Below, piece by piece: positions 19,384-28,308 of a stretch of DNA of 59,312 bases (its first letter is position 1; every line of letters starts with the position of its first letter). Below the pieces are notes generated by a model that saw only the letters and a program-made list of their open reading frames with translations, did no database searches and had not been told where the DNA came from. The position numbers were made by a program, and so were the translations under genes. The stretch comes from Methylobacterium sp. W2 (lineage in GTDB: Bacteria > Pseudomonadota > Alphaproteobacteria > Rhizobiales > Beijerinckiaceae), in the NCBI RefSeq assembly GCF_020662345.1, contig NZ_VMOA01000035.1, positions 1 to 59,312 on the forward strand. The letters are read 5' to 3'.

Positions 19384-20535
19384 TTACCGTCCGTCGAGCC
19401 TCGCCATCAGGCCGGCCAGCAGCCTGGCGCGATGCGGCAGCGAGGCGGTGAGCACATGCTCGTCCAGGGTATGGTAGCCGGCGCCGCAGGGGCCGAGACC
19501 GTCGAGGGTCGGGATGCCGAGATTGCCGGTGAAATTGCCGTCGGAGCCGCCGCCGAAGCTCTCGTGCGGGAGGGCCGAGCCGAGGTCGCCAGCGATCATC
19601 CGGGCGGTATCGTAGAGCGCCATGGTGCCGGTATCGGGCTCCCAGACCGGGCGGGTGACACCGCGCGTCACCGTGAAGGCGACCCCGTCCGCCTCTCCGG
19701 ACAGGGCGAGCATCCGCTCGACGCCGCGGTCGAGATCGCCCTGGCGCTTGGCCATGCTCAGCACCTCGGCCCGGCAGGTGGTGGCGACGCAGTTCACCCA
19801 TTGCCCGCCCTGGACGATGCCGACGCTGAAGGTGCAATCGGCATCCGACATCGCCTCGATGGCGATGATCTGCTGCGCCATCGCCCGGATGGCCGAGCGG
19901 CCGTCCCCGAGGCGTGCTCCCGCATGGCTCGGGCGGCCGGTGGCGGTGAGATCGAAGCGCGCGATGGCGTAGCGCCCCGTGAGCACCCCGTCCCCCGGCT
20001 GGCCGGGCTCCGGCACCAGGACGTAGCGCTGCCGGGACGCTTCCGCCTCGATGAGATCACGGGTCGAGGGGCTTCCCACCTCCTCGTCGCTCGTGAGGAG
20101 GAAAGTGATCGGGAGCGGTGTCTCGACGGCGGCTTTGCGCAAAGCCTTCACGGCTTCGAGGGCGATGAAGTTCCCCCCCTTCATGTCGAGGATGCCGGGG
20201 CCGTAGCAGCGATCCCCTTCCACCCGCCAGGGGAGGGCGGACAGGGTGCCGACGGGATGGACCGTATCGAGATGGCCGAGCACGAGGATGCCCGGCTCGT
20301 CCCGGCTTGGATGCGGGAACCGGGCGCGGACGCAATCGCCGAAGCCCATGCGTCCGGGGATCGACTCCACCGCGGCGCCGGCCATGGCGAGGTCGCGGGC
20401 GGCAACGCCCATCATCCGGTTCACCGCCGCCCTGTCGTGGGTCGGGCTCTCGCACTCGATCCAGGGGCGAAGGCCGGCGAGAAGGTCGCCGAGATCGAAG
20501 GGAAGGTCGTTCAGAGCGAAATTCTCGAAAGCCAT
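19384..20535 (-). CDS. M20 family metallopeptidase (carboxypeptidase G2 / ArgE-like)
   Basis: A 383-residue zinc hydrolase. Metal and catalytic motifs are present: GHLDTVHPVG, GILDMKGGNF, TSDEEVGSPS and the C-terminal YHTLDEHV. The segment HESFGGGSDGNFTGNLG is characteristic of the CPG2-like subgroup, which removes N-acyl groups or C-terminal residues. It sits three bases after the M81 peptidase gene and before the peptide binding-protein gene. It is likely cytoplasmic, since no signal peptide is visible, and would act on imported peptide or acyl-amino-acid substrates. Confidence 0.88.
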   Translation of the reverse strand: MAFENFALNDLPFDLGDLLAGLRPWIECESPTHDRAAVNRMMGVAARDLAMAGAAVESIPGRMGFGDCVRARFPHPSRDEPGILVLGHLDTVHPVGTLSALPWRVEGDRCYGPGILDMKGGNFIALEAVKALRKAAVETPLPITFLLTSDEEVGSPSTRDLIEAEASRQRYVLVPEPGQPGDGVLTGRYAIARFDLTATGRPSHAGARLGDGRSAIRAMAQQIIAIEAMSDADCTFSVGIVQGGQWVNCVATTCRAEVLSMAKRQGDLDRGVERMLALSGEADGVAFTVTRGVTRPVWEPDTGTMALYDTARMIAGDLGSALPHESFGGGSDGNFTGNLGIPTLDGLGPCGAGYHTLDEHVLTASLPHRARLLAGLMARLDGR

Positions 20536-20538
20536 CGA

Positions 20539-22002
20539 TCAATCCTGTGCGAACGGGTCGGCGATGCGGGGCCAGTAGGCCGGGTCGCGCTTGGTGTAGG
20601 GGATCGCTCCGTAATCCGGTGGAACCGCGCCGGGGGCGGCGACGTAGCGAATCTCGCTGGCGATGGGCGCGAAGGCCGCGTGGAAGTGCTGCATCGATTT
20701 CACCACGACGATGCGCTTGTCGTCGAGGGTGAGGCCGAGGCCGGTATAGGCATCCGGAGCGAAGGGCTGCTGGCGCTGAGAGGCCAGAACGATGTGGATG
20801 CCGTCCGCCTCGATCCAGGCGCAGGGACCGAGCTGTGCGCGCCCGCCGCTGAGGCCGCCCTGGCTATGGGCCTCGGAGAGCCCGCGCACGGTGATGCGCA
20901 GGTCGAGGGGATCGCCGGAGGTGACACCGCACTTGCCGGCGATGCGCAGATCGAACGTGGCGCCGATCCCGGCCTCGTGGCAGATGCCCACCGCGCCCGG
21001 ATCCCAGTACAGGCCGGTGACGGCGTCGCGGATGCCCCGCTCGACCATCCGGGCGAGGAGGGCGGTATTGTCGGAGGGAGCGCCCGCCCCGGCATTGTCC
21101 GCGATGTCGGCGAGCACCATCGGGCGCGGATCGGTGGAGGCCAGCGCCGCGTCGAGCGCGGCATCGACCGTATCGACCCGTGTCGCGGCCTCCCCGCGCA
21201 TCGCCCAGACCTCGGCGGCGAGACTTCGGGCAAGGGACGCGGCCTTGGCCGTATCGTCGTCGGCCACCACGAGCATCCGGGCGCCGACCTCGGCGACGTC
21301 CCCCCATGGAAAACCGTGTCCGAACGAGACGGACAGGATGCCGTCCCTGCCCTCCAGCGCCTCCATCCGCCGCACGAACCCGGCGACCGGCTCCGCCGTG
21401 GTGCGCCACATATTGACCATGCGGCAATCCTGGATCGCCATGACCGGACGGATCGCCCCCGTGGCCGTGCCGATCACGAGCGGATAGAGGTCGCGCGCCC
21501 GCGCCACGATGTCGGTATGCGGGTATTCCTTGTAGATCACGACGACGTCGGCCGCCCGGCGGATCGTCTCGGTCAGATGGCAATGCAGGTCGAGCTCGAC
21601 CCCGACCGCCACTTTCGGCCCGACCAGGGCGCGGACCCGCGCCAGGGTATCGCCCTCGCAATCGTCGTAGCCTTGCGCGACCATGGCGCCGTGCATGAAC
21701 AGCAGCACCGCATCCACCGGCAGGGCCGCTTCGAGATCGGACAGCAGCGTCTCGCGCAAGTCTTCGTAGACCGCGCGCAGGGTGATGCCGCCGGGCTGGG
21801 CGAAGGTGGACAGGCTTTCGACCACCCTGTGCCCGTCGTTCTCGGCCATCTCGCGCCAGGCCTTGAGGCCGATATTGCTCAGGCTCGGCGGGCCGAGGCT
21901 CCCGTCGCGGCGGGCGTAATCGGCGAGGAAAGCGGCCCTGCCCGTGGGAATGGGAGCGAAGGTGTTCGTCTCGGTGGCGAGGCCGGCGATGAAGATCTTC
22001 AC
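20539..22002 (-). CDS. M81 family metallopeptidase (MlrC-like)
   Basis: A 487-residue protein using a GTG start at 22002, preceded by AGGAGGTG and overlapping the acylase stop (GTGA). The N-terminus KIFIAGLATETNTFAPI and the segment GVELDLHCHLTE with Asp and His metal ligands define the family; MHGAMVAQGYDDCEGD is also conserved. MlrC is the last enzyme of microcystin breakdown in sphingomonads, cleaving a linear peptide with an unusual amino acid. Here it lies between an acylase and an M20 peptidase in an oligopeptide-transport operon, suggesting degradation of modified peptides. Confidence 0.88.
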   Translation of the reverse strand: MKIFIAGLATETNTFAPIPTGRAAFLADYARRDGSLGPPSLSNIGLKAWREMAENDGHRVVESLSTFAQPGGITLRAVYEDLRETLLSDLEAALPVDAVLLFMHGAMVAQGYDDCEGDTLARVRALVGPKVAVGVELDLHCHLTETIRRAADVVVIYKEYPHTDIVARARDLYPLVIGTATGAIRPVMAIQDCRMVNMWRTTAEPVAGFVRRMEALEGRDGILSVSFGHGFPWGDVAEVGARMLVVADDDTAKAASLARSLAAEVWAMRGEAATRVDTVDAALDAALASTDPRPMVLADIADNAGAGAPSDNTALLARMVERGIRDAVTGLYWDPGAVGICHEAGIGATFDLRIAGKCGVTSGDPLDLRITVRGLSEAHSQGGLSGGRAQLGPCAWIEADGIHIVLASQRQQPFAPDAYTGLGLTLDDKRIVVVKSMQHFHAAFAPIASEIRYVAAPGAVPPDYGAIPYTKRDPAYWPRIADPFAQD

Positions 22003-24428
22003 GTGTGCGGCACCTCCTGGCTGGGTCGAATGGGCTGGCTGGGTCGAAGGGTGATGACGGTCTCGGTGGCCGCGTCCACGGCCTCGCGCGAATAGAGCAG
22101 GGGCACGGTCTCGCCCGCCGCCCAGGGCACGGCATGGTCGGCGTAATGGGGGCTGTCGGCATGGCCCGACTGGCCCGGTGCGTTCACGAACAGGCTGGCG
22201 TCCCAATCACCCACATCGACGACCATGCGGAACGACGCGCCCGTGGTGAGGGCACCGTCATGGGGGCGGTAATCCGCATGCATCACGGAAGCCGCCGAGC
22301 CGCCGACAGGCAGCGGACCGACATTCCTGCCGGCCGCGCCGCCGATGCCGGAGAAAGGATGCCGGAAGAAGCCATGATGGAACCGGCCCCATTCCCATCC
22401 GGCGGGATCGGTGCCGAACCGCGCCTCGCAATCGCGCCAGGCCGAGGCGAGGGCGCGGGTGACGAGGGCCGTGCGCGCCGCTTCATCGAGGTTCGGGTGG
22501 CCATGATCGAGGGCGTCGAGCAGGGTCTCCGTGTCGCCGGGCCGGAACAGGTCGGCATCGGCCGGCTCGGGCGCCAGGGCGGTGACGAGGGCCGGGCGCA
22601 GGTGCCGGACCCACAGGGTCTCGATGAGGCAGGCGGCGGCGCTCCCCGCATGCAGGTGTCCGTCGAAGCCGAGGAGCAGGTGGGCGGCGGCGCGGGACGC
22701 AGCATGGTCGGCCGGGGGCAGGGCGGCGACGAACCGGCCAAGGCGGAGGGCGGGTTCCGAGAAGACGTCGGCCTGCAGGCGGGTCGAGGCGTCGAGCGTA
22801 TGCCCGGCATCGTCCTCGAGGACGGAGCGGATGCGCCGGGCCCGCCAGGGCTCGAGCCACTCGAAGCCTAGCTTGCGCGTCTCGGCCGGATAATCGGCCG
22901 GCAGGTTCATCTCGTTCGCGCTGAAGACGAAGCCGCATTCCGGGTCCACGTGGTGCGGCAGCACGAAGGGATCGTGGAAACCGGCCCATTCGTAGCGACC
23001 GTCGCCGGGCACCGGGAGCAACCCGTCCCAGTTCGAGCGCACCGGCGCCTTGCCGGCCATGAACCATGCGATGGTGCCGCCGGTATCGGCATAGACCTGA
23101 TTGGTGGAGGGTGCCGACCAATCGCGCAGCGCCTCTCGGAACTCCGTCACCGTGCTGGCGCCGAGATAGGCGAGACTGCCGAGATAGGCGGCTGTCCCGG
23201 GCTCCGACCAGACCGTCCGCACGGCGAAGGCCTGGCGCCCGGCCGCATCCTCGCAGATCACCGGCCCGTGACGGGTGAAGGCGAGGGTGACCTCCTCGTC
23301 GGGGCCGTCGCGCACGGGGATGCGTTCGACGATCCGCGCCATCGCCTCCCAGCCCGTGCCATAGCGATAGAGGCCGGGATCGTCCGGATGCGTCTCGTAG
23401 ACGAACAAATCTTCCTGATCGATCGGCGCGATGGTGAGGCTGAAGGCGGCTGTGCCGTTATGGCCGATGGAGATGCCCGGCAGCGCCGGTTCTCCGGCTC
23501 CGATCACGTCGAGCCCCGGCGCGGTGAGGTGAACGACGTAGCGCAATGAGGGAAGCTGGTAGGCGCGATGCGGGTCGCTCGCCAGGATCGGGCGGCCGGT
23601 GGCGGTGCGCGCACCCGAGACCGCCCAGTTGTTCGAGCCTTCGCCGGCCTCCGCCGGCGCCACGACCGGTTGGCGACCCGCGCGGTGGACGGTGCCGAAG
23701 GCATCGACCTCGCTCCATGCCCAGCCCTCGGTGCGATGGGCGGCGAGGCGGTCCGGATCGAAGCTCACCGGCGCGGTGGCGAGACGGAAGACCGTGAGGA
23801 GGTCTTCGGGCAGACGCTCGGGCGCCAAACCTTCCGGGATCACGGGGGCGTGGGCTGGGCTCAGCGCCTTGCGTAAGGCGTCCGGCGCAAGGCCGCAGCG
23901 TGCGAGGACACGGGCGCGGGCGACCTCCGAGGCGACGTTGCGGACGAGGGCATGGCTGCGGATCCGCACCACGTCCTCCGCATCCCACACAGCGGGCCGC
24001 GTCCCCAGAGACGCGAATTCCGGCGGCAGCAGATCGTCCCGCTCACGGGTCAGGGCAATGAACGCGTTGAGCCCGCGGACGAAGGCGGAGACAATGGTTA
24101 TGGTGCGGGGATGGCCATAAGCCGCCCATTCGGCCTCCATATCCCCACGATACAGAAACAGCCGCGCGGCCCGATCCTGGGCGAGGTAGCCCGGACCGAA
24201 ATCTGCGGCGAGCAAACCCAATCCTCGCTTGCGCCACAAATCGAGCTGCCAGAGACGGTCGCGCCCCGCATTGAATCCCTGCACGAGGAATGCGTCGTCC
24301 TGCGATTCCGCCCGGATATGGGCGACGCCCCATTGGTCGAGGCGGATCTCGGCGGGCGCAGCCAACCCATCAATGACGAAAGCCGCGTTTTCCCGGCCTA
24401 TGGCCGCCGCCATCAATGCGGATTCCAT
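21999..24428 (-). CDS. Penicillin acylase family N-terminal nucleophile hydrolase
   Basis: An 809-residue precursor, usual length for the family, which self-cleaves into alpha and beta subunits. The nucleophile is the Ser near residue 265 in GEGSNNWAVSG, directly followed by the conserved segment TGRPILASDPHRAYQLPS. N-terminal WGVAHIRAESQDDAFLVQG and WQLDLWRKRG match the alpha chain. No convincing signal peptide is seen, so a cytoplasmic location is possible. Known substrates include beta-lactams, N-acyl-homoserine lactones and N-acyl peptides. It heads the peptidase/transport run and is divergent from an amidase gene 107 bases away. Confidence 0.9.
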   Translation of the reverse strand: MESALMAAAIGRENAAFVIDGLAAPAEIRLDQWGVAHIRAESQDDAFLVQGFNAGRDRLWQLDLWRKRGLGLLAADFGPGYLAQDRAARLFLYRGDMEAEWAAYGHPRTITIVSAFVRGLNAFIALTRERDDLLPPEFASLGTRPAVWDAEDVVRIRSHALVRNVASEVARARVLARCGLAPDALRKALSPAHAPVIPEGLAPERLPEDLLTVFRLATAPVSFDPDRLAAHRTEGWAWSEVDAFGTVHRAGRQPVVAPAEAGEGSNNWAVSGARTATGRPILASDPHRAYQLPSLRYVVHLTAPGLDVIGAGEPALPGISIGHNGTAAFSLTIAPIDQEDLFVYETHPDDPGLYRYGTGWEAMARIVERIPVRDGPDEEVTLAFTRHGPVICEDAAGRQAFAVRTVWSEPGTAAYLGSLAYLGASTVTEFREALRDWSAPSTNQVYADTGGTIAWFMAGKAPVRSNWDGLLPVPGDGRYEWAGFHDPFVLPHHVDPECGFVFSANEMNLPADYPAETRKLGFEWLEPWRARRIRSVLEDDAGHTLDASTRLQADVFSEPALRLGRFVAALPPADHAASRAAAHLLLGFDGHLHAGSAAACLIETLWVRHLRPALVTALAPEPADADLFRPGDTETLLDALDHGHPNLDEAARTALVTRALASAWRDCEARFGTDPAGWEWGRFHHGFFRHPFSGIGGAAGRNVGPLPVGGSAASVMHADYRPHDGALTTGASFRMVVDVGDWDASLFVNAPGQSGHADSPHYADHAVPWAAGETVPLLYSREAVDAATETVITLRPSQPIRPSQEVPHT

Positions 24429-24535
24429 CGGAACGGCTTCAGGCAGTCTTCTCGGTCTCCGGCACGTATCATGTATGCAATTCCATCCTGTCTTCGGCGT
24501 TCTGGCAAGCCGTACGCCAACCCGGGAGTGATGGG
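24429..24535. promoter_or_regulatory. Divergent promoter region, acylase operon / amidase
   Basis: This 107-bp gap holds the promoters for two oppositely oriented units. It contains CACGTATCATGTATGCAA at 24463-24480, including TGTATGCA, which also occurs before the peptide-binding-protein gene. No clear -35/-10 pairs could be assigned. Confidence 0.4.
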
Positions 24536-25993
24536 ATGAGCGGGATTTCTCCGATGCCGAGCCTGCCGCAGGGCGGGATCGTCGGCCTCGACGCGACGCG
24601 GATGATGGCGGCGATCCACGACCGGCACATCTCCTGCCGGGAGGTGATGGAGGCTCATCTCGATCGCATCGCGCTGGTGAACGGGCGAGTGAACGCCATC
24701 GTGTCCCTGCGTGACCGGGACGACCTTCTCGCCGAAGCCGACGCGGCCGATGCCGACCTTCGACGCGGGCTGTGGCGCGGGCCGATGCATGGATTGCCCC
24801 ACGCGGTGAAGGACCTGGCGCCGACGCGCGGGCTTCGCACCACGTTCGGCTCGCCGATCTTCGCGGAACATGTTCCAACGGAGGATGCTCTGTTCGTCGA
24901 GCGCCTGCGCGCGGCGGGGGCAATCCTCATCGGCAAGACGAACGTCTCCGAGTTCGGCCTCGGCTCGCATAGCTACAACCCCGTCTGGGGGACCACGCTC
25001 AACGCCTATGATCCCGCTTTGAGTGCCGGCGGAAGTTCGGGCGGCGCCGCCGTCGCGACGGCCCTGCGCATGGTGCCCATGGCCGATGGCAGCGACTTTG
25101 CCGGCTCCCTGCGCAACCCCGCCGGCTGGAACGGCATCTTCGGGTTCCGACCCTCCCAGGGCAGGGTCCCATCGCTGCCGGGCCCGGAGGGCTATCTCCA
25201 GCAGCTCGCCACGGACGGTCCCATGGCGCGAACCGTCGCCGATCTGGCCCTCCTCCTATCGGTCATGAGCGGCCCCGATGCCCGTGCACCCCTTTCCCTG
25301 GCGGAGCCGGGCCTCACTGCCGAGTTGCCGCCGGGCGGAGCGGATCCCGCCCGCATCGGCTGGCTCGGCGATTTCGTCAGTGCTCTTCCCCTGGAAGACG
25401 GTATCCTGCCCCTATCCCAGGCGGGCCTCTCCGCCCTCGAAGCCTCGGGATGCCGCATCGAGGAGACCCGTCTCGGGATCAGCCGGGACGAGATCTGGGC
25501 ATGCTGGCTGGTCTGGCGCCATGTCCTGGTCGGCAGCCGCTACCGGCCGCTCTATGACGATCCGATCAAACGCGAGCAGATGAAGCCGGAACTGATCTGG
25601 GAGATCGAGGGCAGCCTCGGCCTTTCGGCCGATGATCTCTATCGAGCTTCGGTGACGCGGACGCGCCTCTACCAGCGCTTCCTCGCCCTCTTCGCCGATT
25701 TCGATGCGCTGGCCCTGCCGAGCGCTCAGGTCTTTCCCTTTGCTCAGGCCGAGCCCTGGCCCGCGACCATCGCCGGCACGTCCATGGATACGTATCATCG
25801 CTGGATGGAAGTGGTGGTCCCGGCGACCTTGTCCGGATGCCCCACGATCTGCATCCCGTTAGGTCCTTGGGCACCGGACGGACGATCATCGGGGCTGCAG
25901 CTCATCGGAAGGCCGGGACAAGACAGGGCGCTGCTCCGCATAGCCGCTGCGTTCGAGGACGTGAGCCGGCCATCAGAGCGCCTTCCCCCATGA
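24536..25993 (+). CDS. Amidase (amidase signature family)
   Basis: A 485-residue enzyme with the Ser-cisSer-Lys triad region intact: the Lys in LPHAVKDLAP, the glycine-rich GGSSGGAAVATALRM loop and the Ser in GSDFAGSLRNPAGW. The ATG at 24536 is preferred for length and an upstream GGGAG. These enzymes hydrolyse amide bonds to free carboxylate and ammonia or amine. Its divergent arrangement with the acylase operon suggests co-regulation. Substrate specificity cannot be read from the sequence. Confidence 0.9.
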   Translation: MSGISPMPSLPQGGIVGLDATRMMAAIHDRHISCREVMEAHLDRIALVNGRVNAIVSLRDRDDLLAEADAADADLRRGLWRGPMHGLPHAVKDLAPTRGLRTTFGSPIFAEHVPTEDALFVERLRAAGAILIGKTNVSEFGLGSHSYNPVWGTTLNAYDPALSAGGSSGGAAVATALRMVPMADGSDFAGSLRNPAGWNGIFGFRPSQGRVPSLPGPEGYLQQLATDGPMARTVADLALLLSVMSGPDARAPLSLAEPGLTAELPPGGADPARIGWLGDFVSALPLEDGILPLSQAGLSALEASGCRIEETRLGISRDEIWACWLVWRHVLVGSRYRPLYDDPIKREQMKPELIWEIEGSLGLSADDLYRASVTRTRLYQRFLALFADFDALALPSAQVFPFAQAEPWPATIAGTSMDTYHRWMEVVVPATLSGCPTICIPLGPWAPDGRSSGLQLIGRPGQDRALLRIAAAFEDVSRPSERLPP

Positions 25994-26395
25994 AGGGATA
26001 CACTTACCCGGCAGACTCGACCTACGACCATCAACGCCCCGGTACGACGCCCCTGTTTGCCGTCCCCGACGTCATGGTCGGCATGGGGATCGGCGTTAAA
26101 AGCATGGCCCTATGAGAAGCGCGGTCAAGTCTGTGACGCATCAACGAGATTTGAGATTTTGGCGGGATCGCCATCGGCGCCGGTCGCAACCCCACTTCGC
26201 GGGGAAATCGGCTCGATGAGCCATGATCCGGGAAGACTTAGGGTAGGGTCATGCTTCGACGACGATCCACACCCTGAAAGATAGCGCGAACAGAATCAGG
26301 AGTGATATCCAGACTTAATGGGCCGGCCTCATCGAAGCCTGCCCGCGCGGCCGGGCGGCGGCGGGCGTCCGCCGAAGCGCAGGGAGACCGATCTA
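25994..26395. other. Intergenic stretch, no gene recognised
   Basis: About 400 bases between the amidase stop and palindromic repeat copy 2. Short frames in both strands look random. Composition is more mixed than in the flanking operons. I see no promoter, terminator or mobile-element end that can be defended. Confidence 0.5.
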
Positions 26396-26475
26396 AGTGT
26401 CTCTCACAAAACTCCCGCTGCGCCGTCGTGCTTCGAGGAGAACCGACCGGGGCCGGGAGTTTTGTGAGGCACTCT
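26396..26475. repeat. 80-bp palindromic repeat, copy 2
   Basis: Left arm GTGTCTCTCACAAAACTCCC and right arm GGGAGTTTTGTGAGGCACTC can pair into a long hairpin around a GC-rich centre. It matches copy 3 (27530-27609) at all but about three positions and in the same orientation. The pair brackets the gene at 26810-27454. Confidence 0.85.
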
Positions 26476-26809
26476 AAGGTTGGGGCTGTGCGAGACATCG
26501 TATGCACGACCGGATATGGCGAGCCGTCCCAACGGCCGATGCACCATCGCGACAACTTCAGTCGCGAAGAAGTAGCACGCTTAACTTCTGCTTCGGGGCA
26601 TCGAGTCGTGGAGCCCGAACGGTTGGGTTCGGTCGACGGTGGAGCGTCCGCTTCTGAGCGTGCGGCGAACTTCCGCTTCTGGCAAAAAGGGGACACTACC
26701 GAACGGCTTAGTTGGGTGGCAACCGGACCTTAGCCCTCCGGCCCGAAGCGGACGATCCGCCTCCACCCCTGCCCCCTTTGAACAGCCCGATCAGGATTCC
26801 GCGCATTCG
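26476..26809. other. Intergenic stretch upstream of glycosyltransferase-like gene
   Basis: About 330 bases with no supported gene. It contains CGCTTCTGGCAAAAAGGGGA and neighbouring short inverted segments of the kind seen in decayed intergenic repeats. An open frame running into the downstream gene from 26639 lacks coding character before 26810 and is not used as its start. Confidence 0.45.
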
Positions 26810-27454
26810 ATGACGACACTCCTCACTGTCCTGAAAAGTGGCGGTCGCTACGACGCGGCCTGGGTCGAGCGCTTGGCACGAGGCGTTCGCCGCCACGCTC
26901 CGTCTTTCGACCGCATCCTCTGCCTCACCGACCTTCCCATCGTGGTGGCCGGTGTAGAGCGGGTGCCGCTGCGGCACGACTGGCCAGCCTGGTGGGCGAA
27001 GATGGAAGCGTTCCGCCCAGGCCTTACACAAGGGCCGACGCTGCTCTGCGACCTTGATACCGTCTTCACCGGTCCGGCAGACGCTCTGGCCGAGCCGGGC
27101 CTCGCCGCGATGGAGGATTACTTCCACAAGGGACGGCTCTCCAGTGCCCTGCTACGCTGGGACGGCGGCGAGCTGGATTTTCTCTACACGACCTTCGCGG
27201 CCGAGCCCGCGTGGTGGATGACGCCGGGCGCCTGCGGTTCCGTCCCGAACGCTGTGCATGGCGATCAGGTCGTCATCGACCACCTCGTACGTCGGGAGGG
27301 CCTGCACCTGGACTTCCTTCAGCGCCTTTACCCGAATCTTCTTGATTTCTACGATCCGCGCCGGTCCGATCACGGCCCTGTCGTCATTTTCATTGGGGAT
27401 GCGAAGCCGGACACTGCAACAGGTCCGTTCCGGGCAGCGTGGGCGGACACATAA
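26810..27454 (+). CDS. Putative small glycosyltransferase-like protein
   Basis: A 214-residue protein starting MTTLLTVLKSGGRYD. FDRILCLTDLP and LLCDLDTVFTG resemble GT-A fold nucleotide-sugar enzymes, where the DxD in CDLDT would bind the metal-sugar nucleotide. WWMTPGACGSVPNAVHGDQV and a late DFYDPRRSDHG follow. The acceptor and sugar are unknown. It is a single gene bracketed by two near-identical palindromic repeats about 1.1 kb apart, which raises the possibility that it moved as a cassette. The function is moderate-confidence, being based on fold-like motifs only. Confidence 0.55.
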   Translation: MTTLLTVLKSGGRYDAAWVERLARGVRRHAPSFDRILCLTDLPIVVAGVERVPLRHDWPAWWAKMEAFRPGLTQGPTLLCDLDTVFTGPADALAEPGLAAMEDYFHKGRLSSALLRWDGGELDFLYTTFAAEPAWWMTPGACGSVPNAVHGDQVVIDHLVRREGLHLDFLQRLYPNLLDFYDPRRSDHGPVVIFIGDAKPDTATGPFRAAWADT

Positions 27455-27529
27455 TTGAATGCGGAAACGGTCCTACCCTCATCCCCGTCTCCCGTTGTGC
27501 CGCGTCTGCTGTCAATAAACCTCCGTCTT

Positions 27530-27609
27530 AGTGTCTCTCACAAAACTCCCGCTGCGCCGTCGTGCTCCGAGGAGAACCGACCGTGGCCGAGAGTTTTGTG
27601 AGGCACTCT
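27530..27609. repeat. 80-bp palindromic repeat, copy 3
   Basis: Nearly identical to copy 2 and in the same orientation, located 75 bases after the glycosyltransferase-like stop. It may also work as a transcription terminator-like hairpin for that gene, although no U-tract follows. Confidence 0.85.
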
Positions 27610-27635
27610 TAATGCGGAGTGGCAAAAATCCACCG

Positions 27636-27735
27636 AAGCCCCTCGTCTGTCACTGCATCACCAAGACCCTGGGAGCGGATGTTCCCAGGGTCCGCAATGG
27701 ATCGTCATCCGCCCGTCGGCGCACGAAGGGGCTCT
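27636..27735. other. Possible structured RNA or nested hairpin element
   Basis: ACCCTGGGA (27666-27674) and TCCCAGGGT (27683-27691) form a perfect 9-bp hairpin with an 8-base loop. It is nested inside a second pair, AGCCCCTCGT (27637-27646) with ACGAAGGGGCT (27723-27733), which matches except for one extra base. No coding signal explains this ~100-base segment. It could be a small RNA, a leader or a decayed mobile-element end. Confidence 0.35.
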
Positions 27736-27740
27736 GAAAA

Positions 27741-27872
27741 ATGCGCCCCGCGAACGTGAAGGCGTTCCTCGGCTTCCCCGCCGAGATCTTCCGGACCCCG
27801 GCACCGTGGGATGCGACGGTCGCGGCCCACGCCTGCCGCAGGCCCCAGCCTTCTGAGGCTGAGGACGTCTGA
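27741..27872 (+). CDS. Hypothetical small protein (43 aa)
   Basis: An ATG frame of 43 residues (MRPANVKAFLGFPAEIFRTP...) begins just after the nested hairpin element. I recognise no family and there is no strong Shine-Dalgarno. It may be real, a relic of a longer gene, or noise. Confidence 0.2.
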   Translation: MRPANVKAFLGFPAEIFRTPAPWDATVAAHACRRPQPSEAEDV

Positions 27873-27907
27873 CCCGGACGGGAGAGGCGTCCTCGCGTCA
27901 GCATGGA

Positions 27908-28177
27908 TCAGTTCGGGATGAGTTCGCGCGCCGGGCCACCGGTCTCCTGACCACGCGCCTGGGCGTAATCGGGGAGGGCCGGGTTCTTGGCGTTGCCGCT
28001 GTCGGTGTCCATACGTCCGAGCCAGTACGGGGAGCCGGCGGGCGCCGAGAGAGGCTCGATGAGGACCGAGTGGGTTTCGGTGTGCTGGACGGTGCGGGCT
28101 TCCGAGGCACCCGTCAGAACGGCGAGCGTACAAGCAGACGCGAGGAGCAGACCCGAGAGGTTCTTGAGGGGCTTCAT
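27908..28177 (-). CDS. Small exported protein of unknown function
   Basis: An 89-residue protein with a clear signal peptide (MKPLKNLSGLLLASACTLAV, cleavage likely near GASEA). The mature part is short and polar, containing SVLIEPLSAPAGSPYWLGRM. GGAGAC precedes the start. It is divergent from the ECF sigma factor operon, with about 280 bases between, so it may belong to the same stress response. No family was recognised. Confidence 0.65.
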   Translation of the reverse strand: MKPLKNLSGLLLASACTLAVLTGASEARTVQHTETHSVLIEPLSAPAGSPYWLGRMDTDSGNAKNPALPDYAQARGQETGGPARELIPN

Positions 28178-28308
28178 ATCATGTCTCCAGTTGTCCTGCC
28201 ACGAACGACAATGTCTGGCAGCGATAACCGGACAGACGCCAGCTTCCCTTGGTTATTCCCGACCTCTCGCAAAATCTTTTTCTTGCCGTTTCGCGGTACT
28301 CCCTTGTG

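Noticed and set aside
19363..22095. 910-codon plus-strand open frame opposite the M20 and M81 genes
   Set aside because: It is the mirror of two clear peptidase genes and its product is low-complexity with no motif. High GC makes such shadows common.
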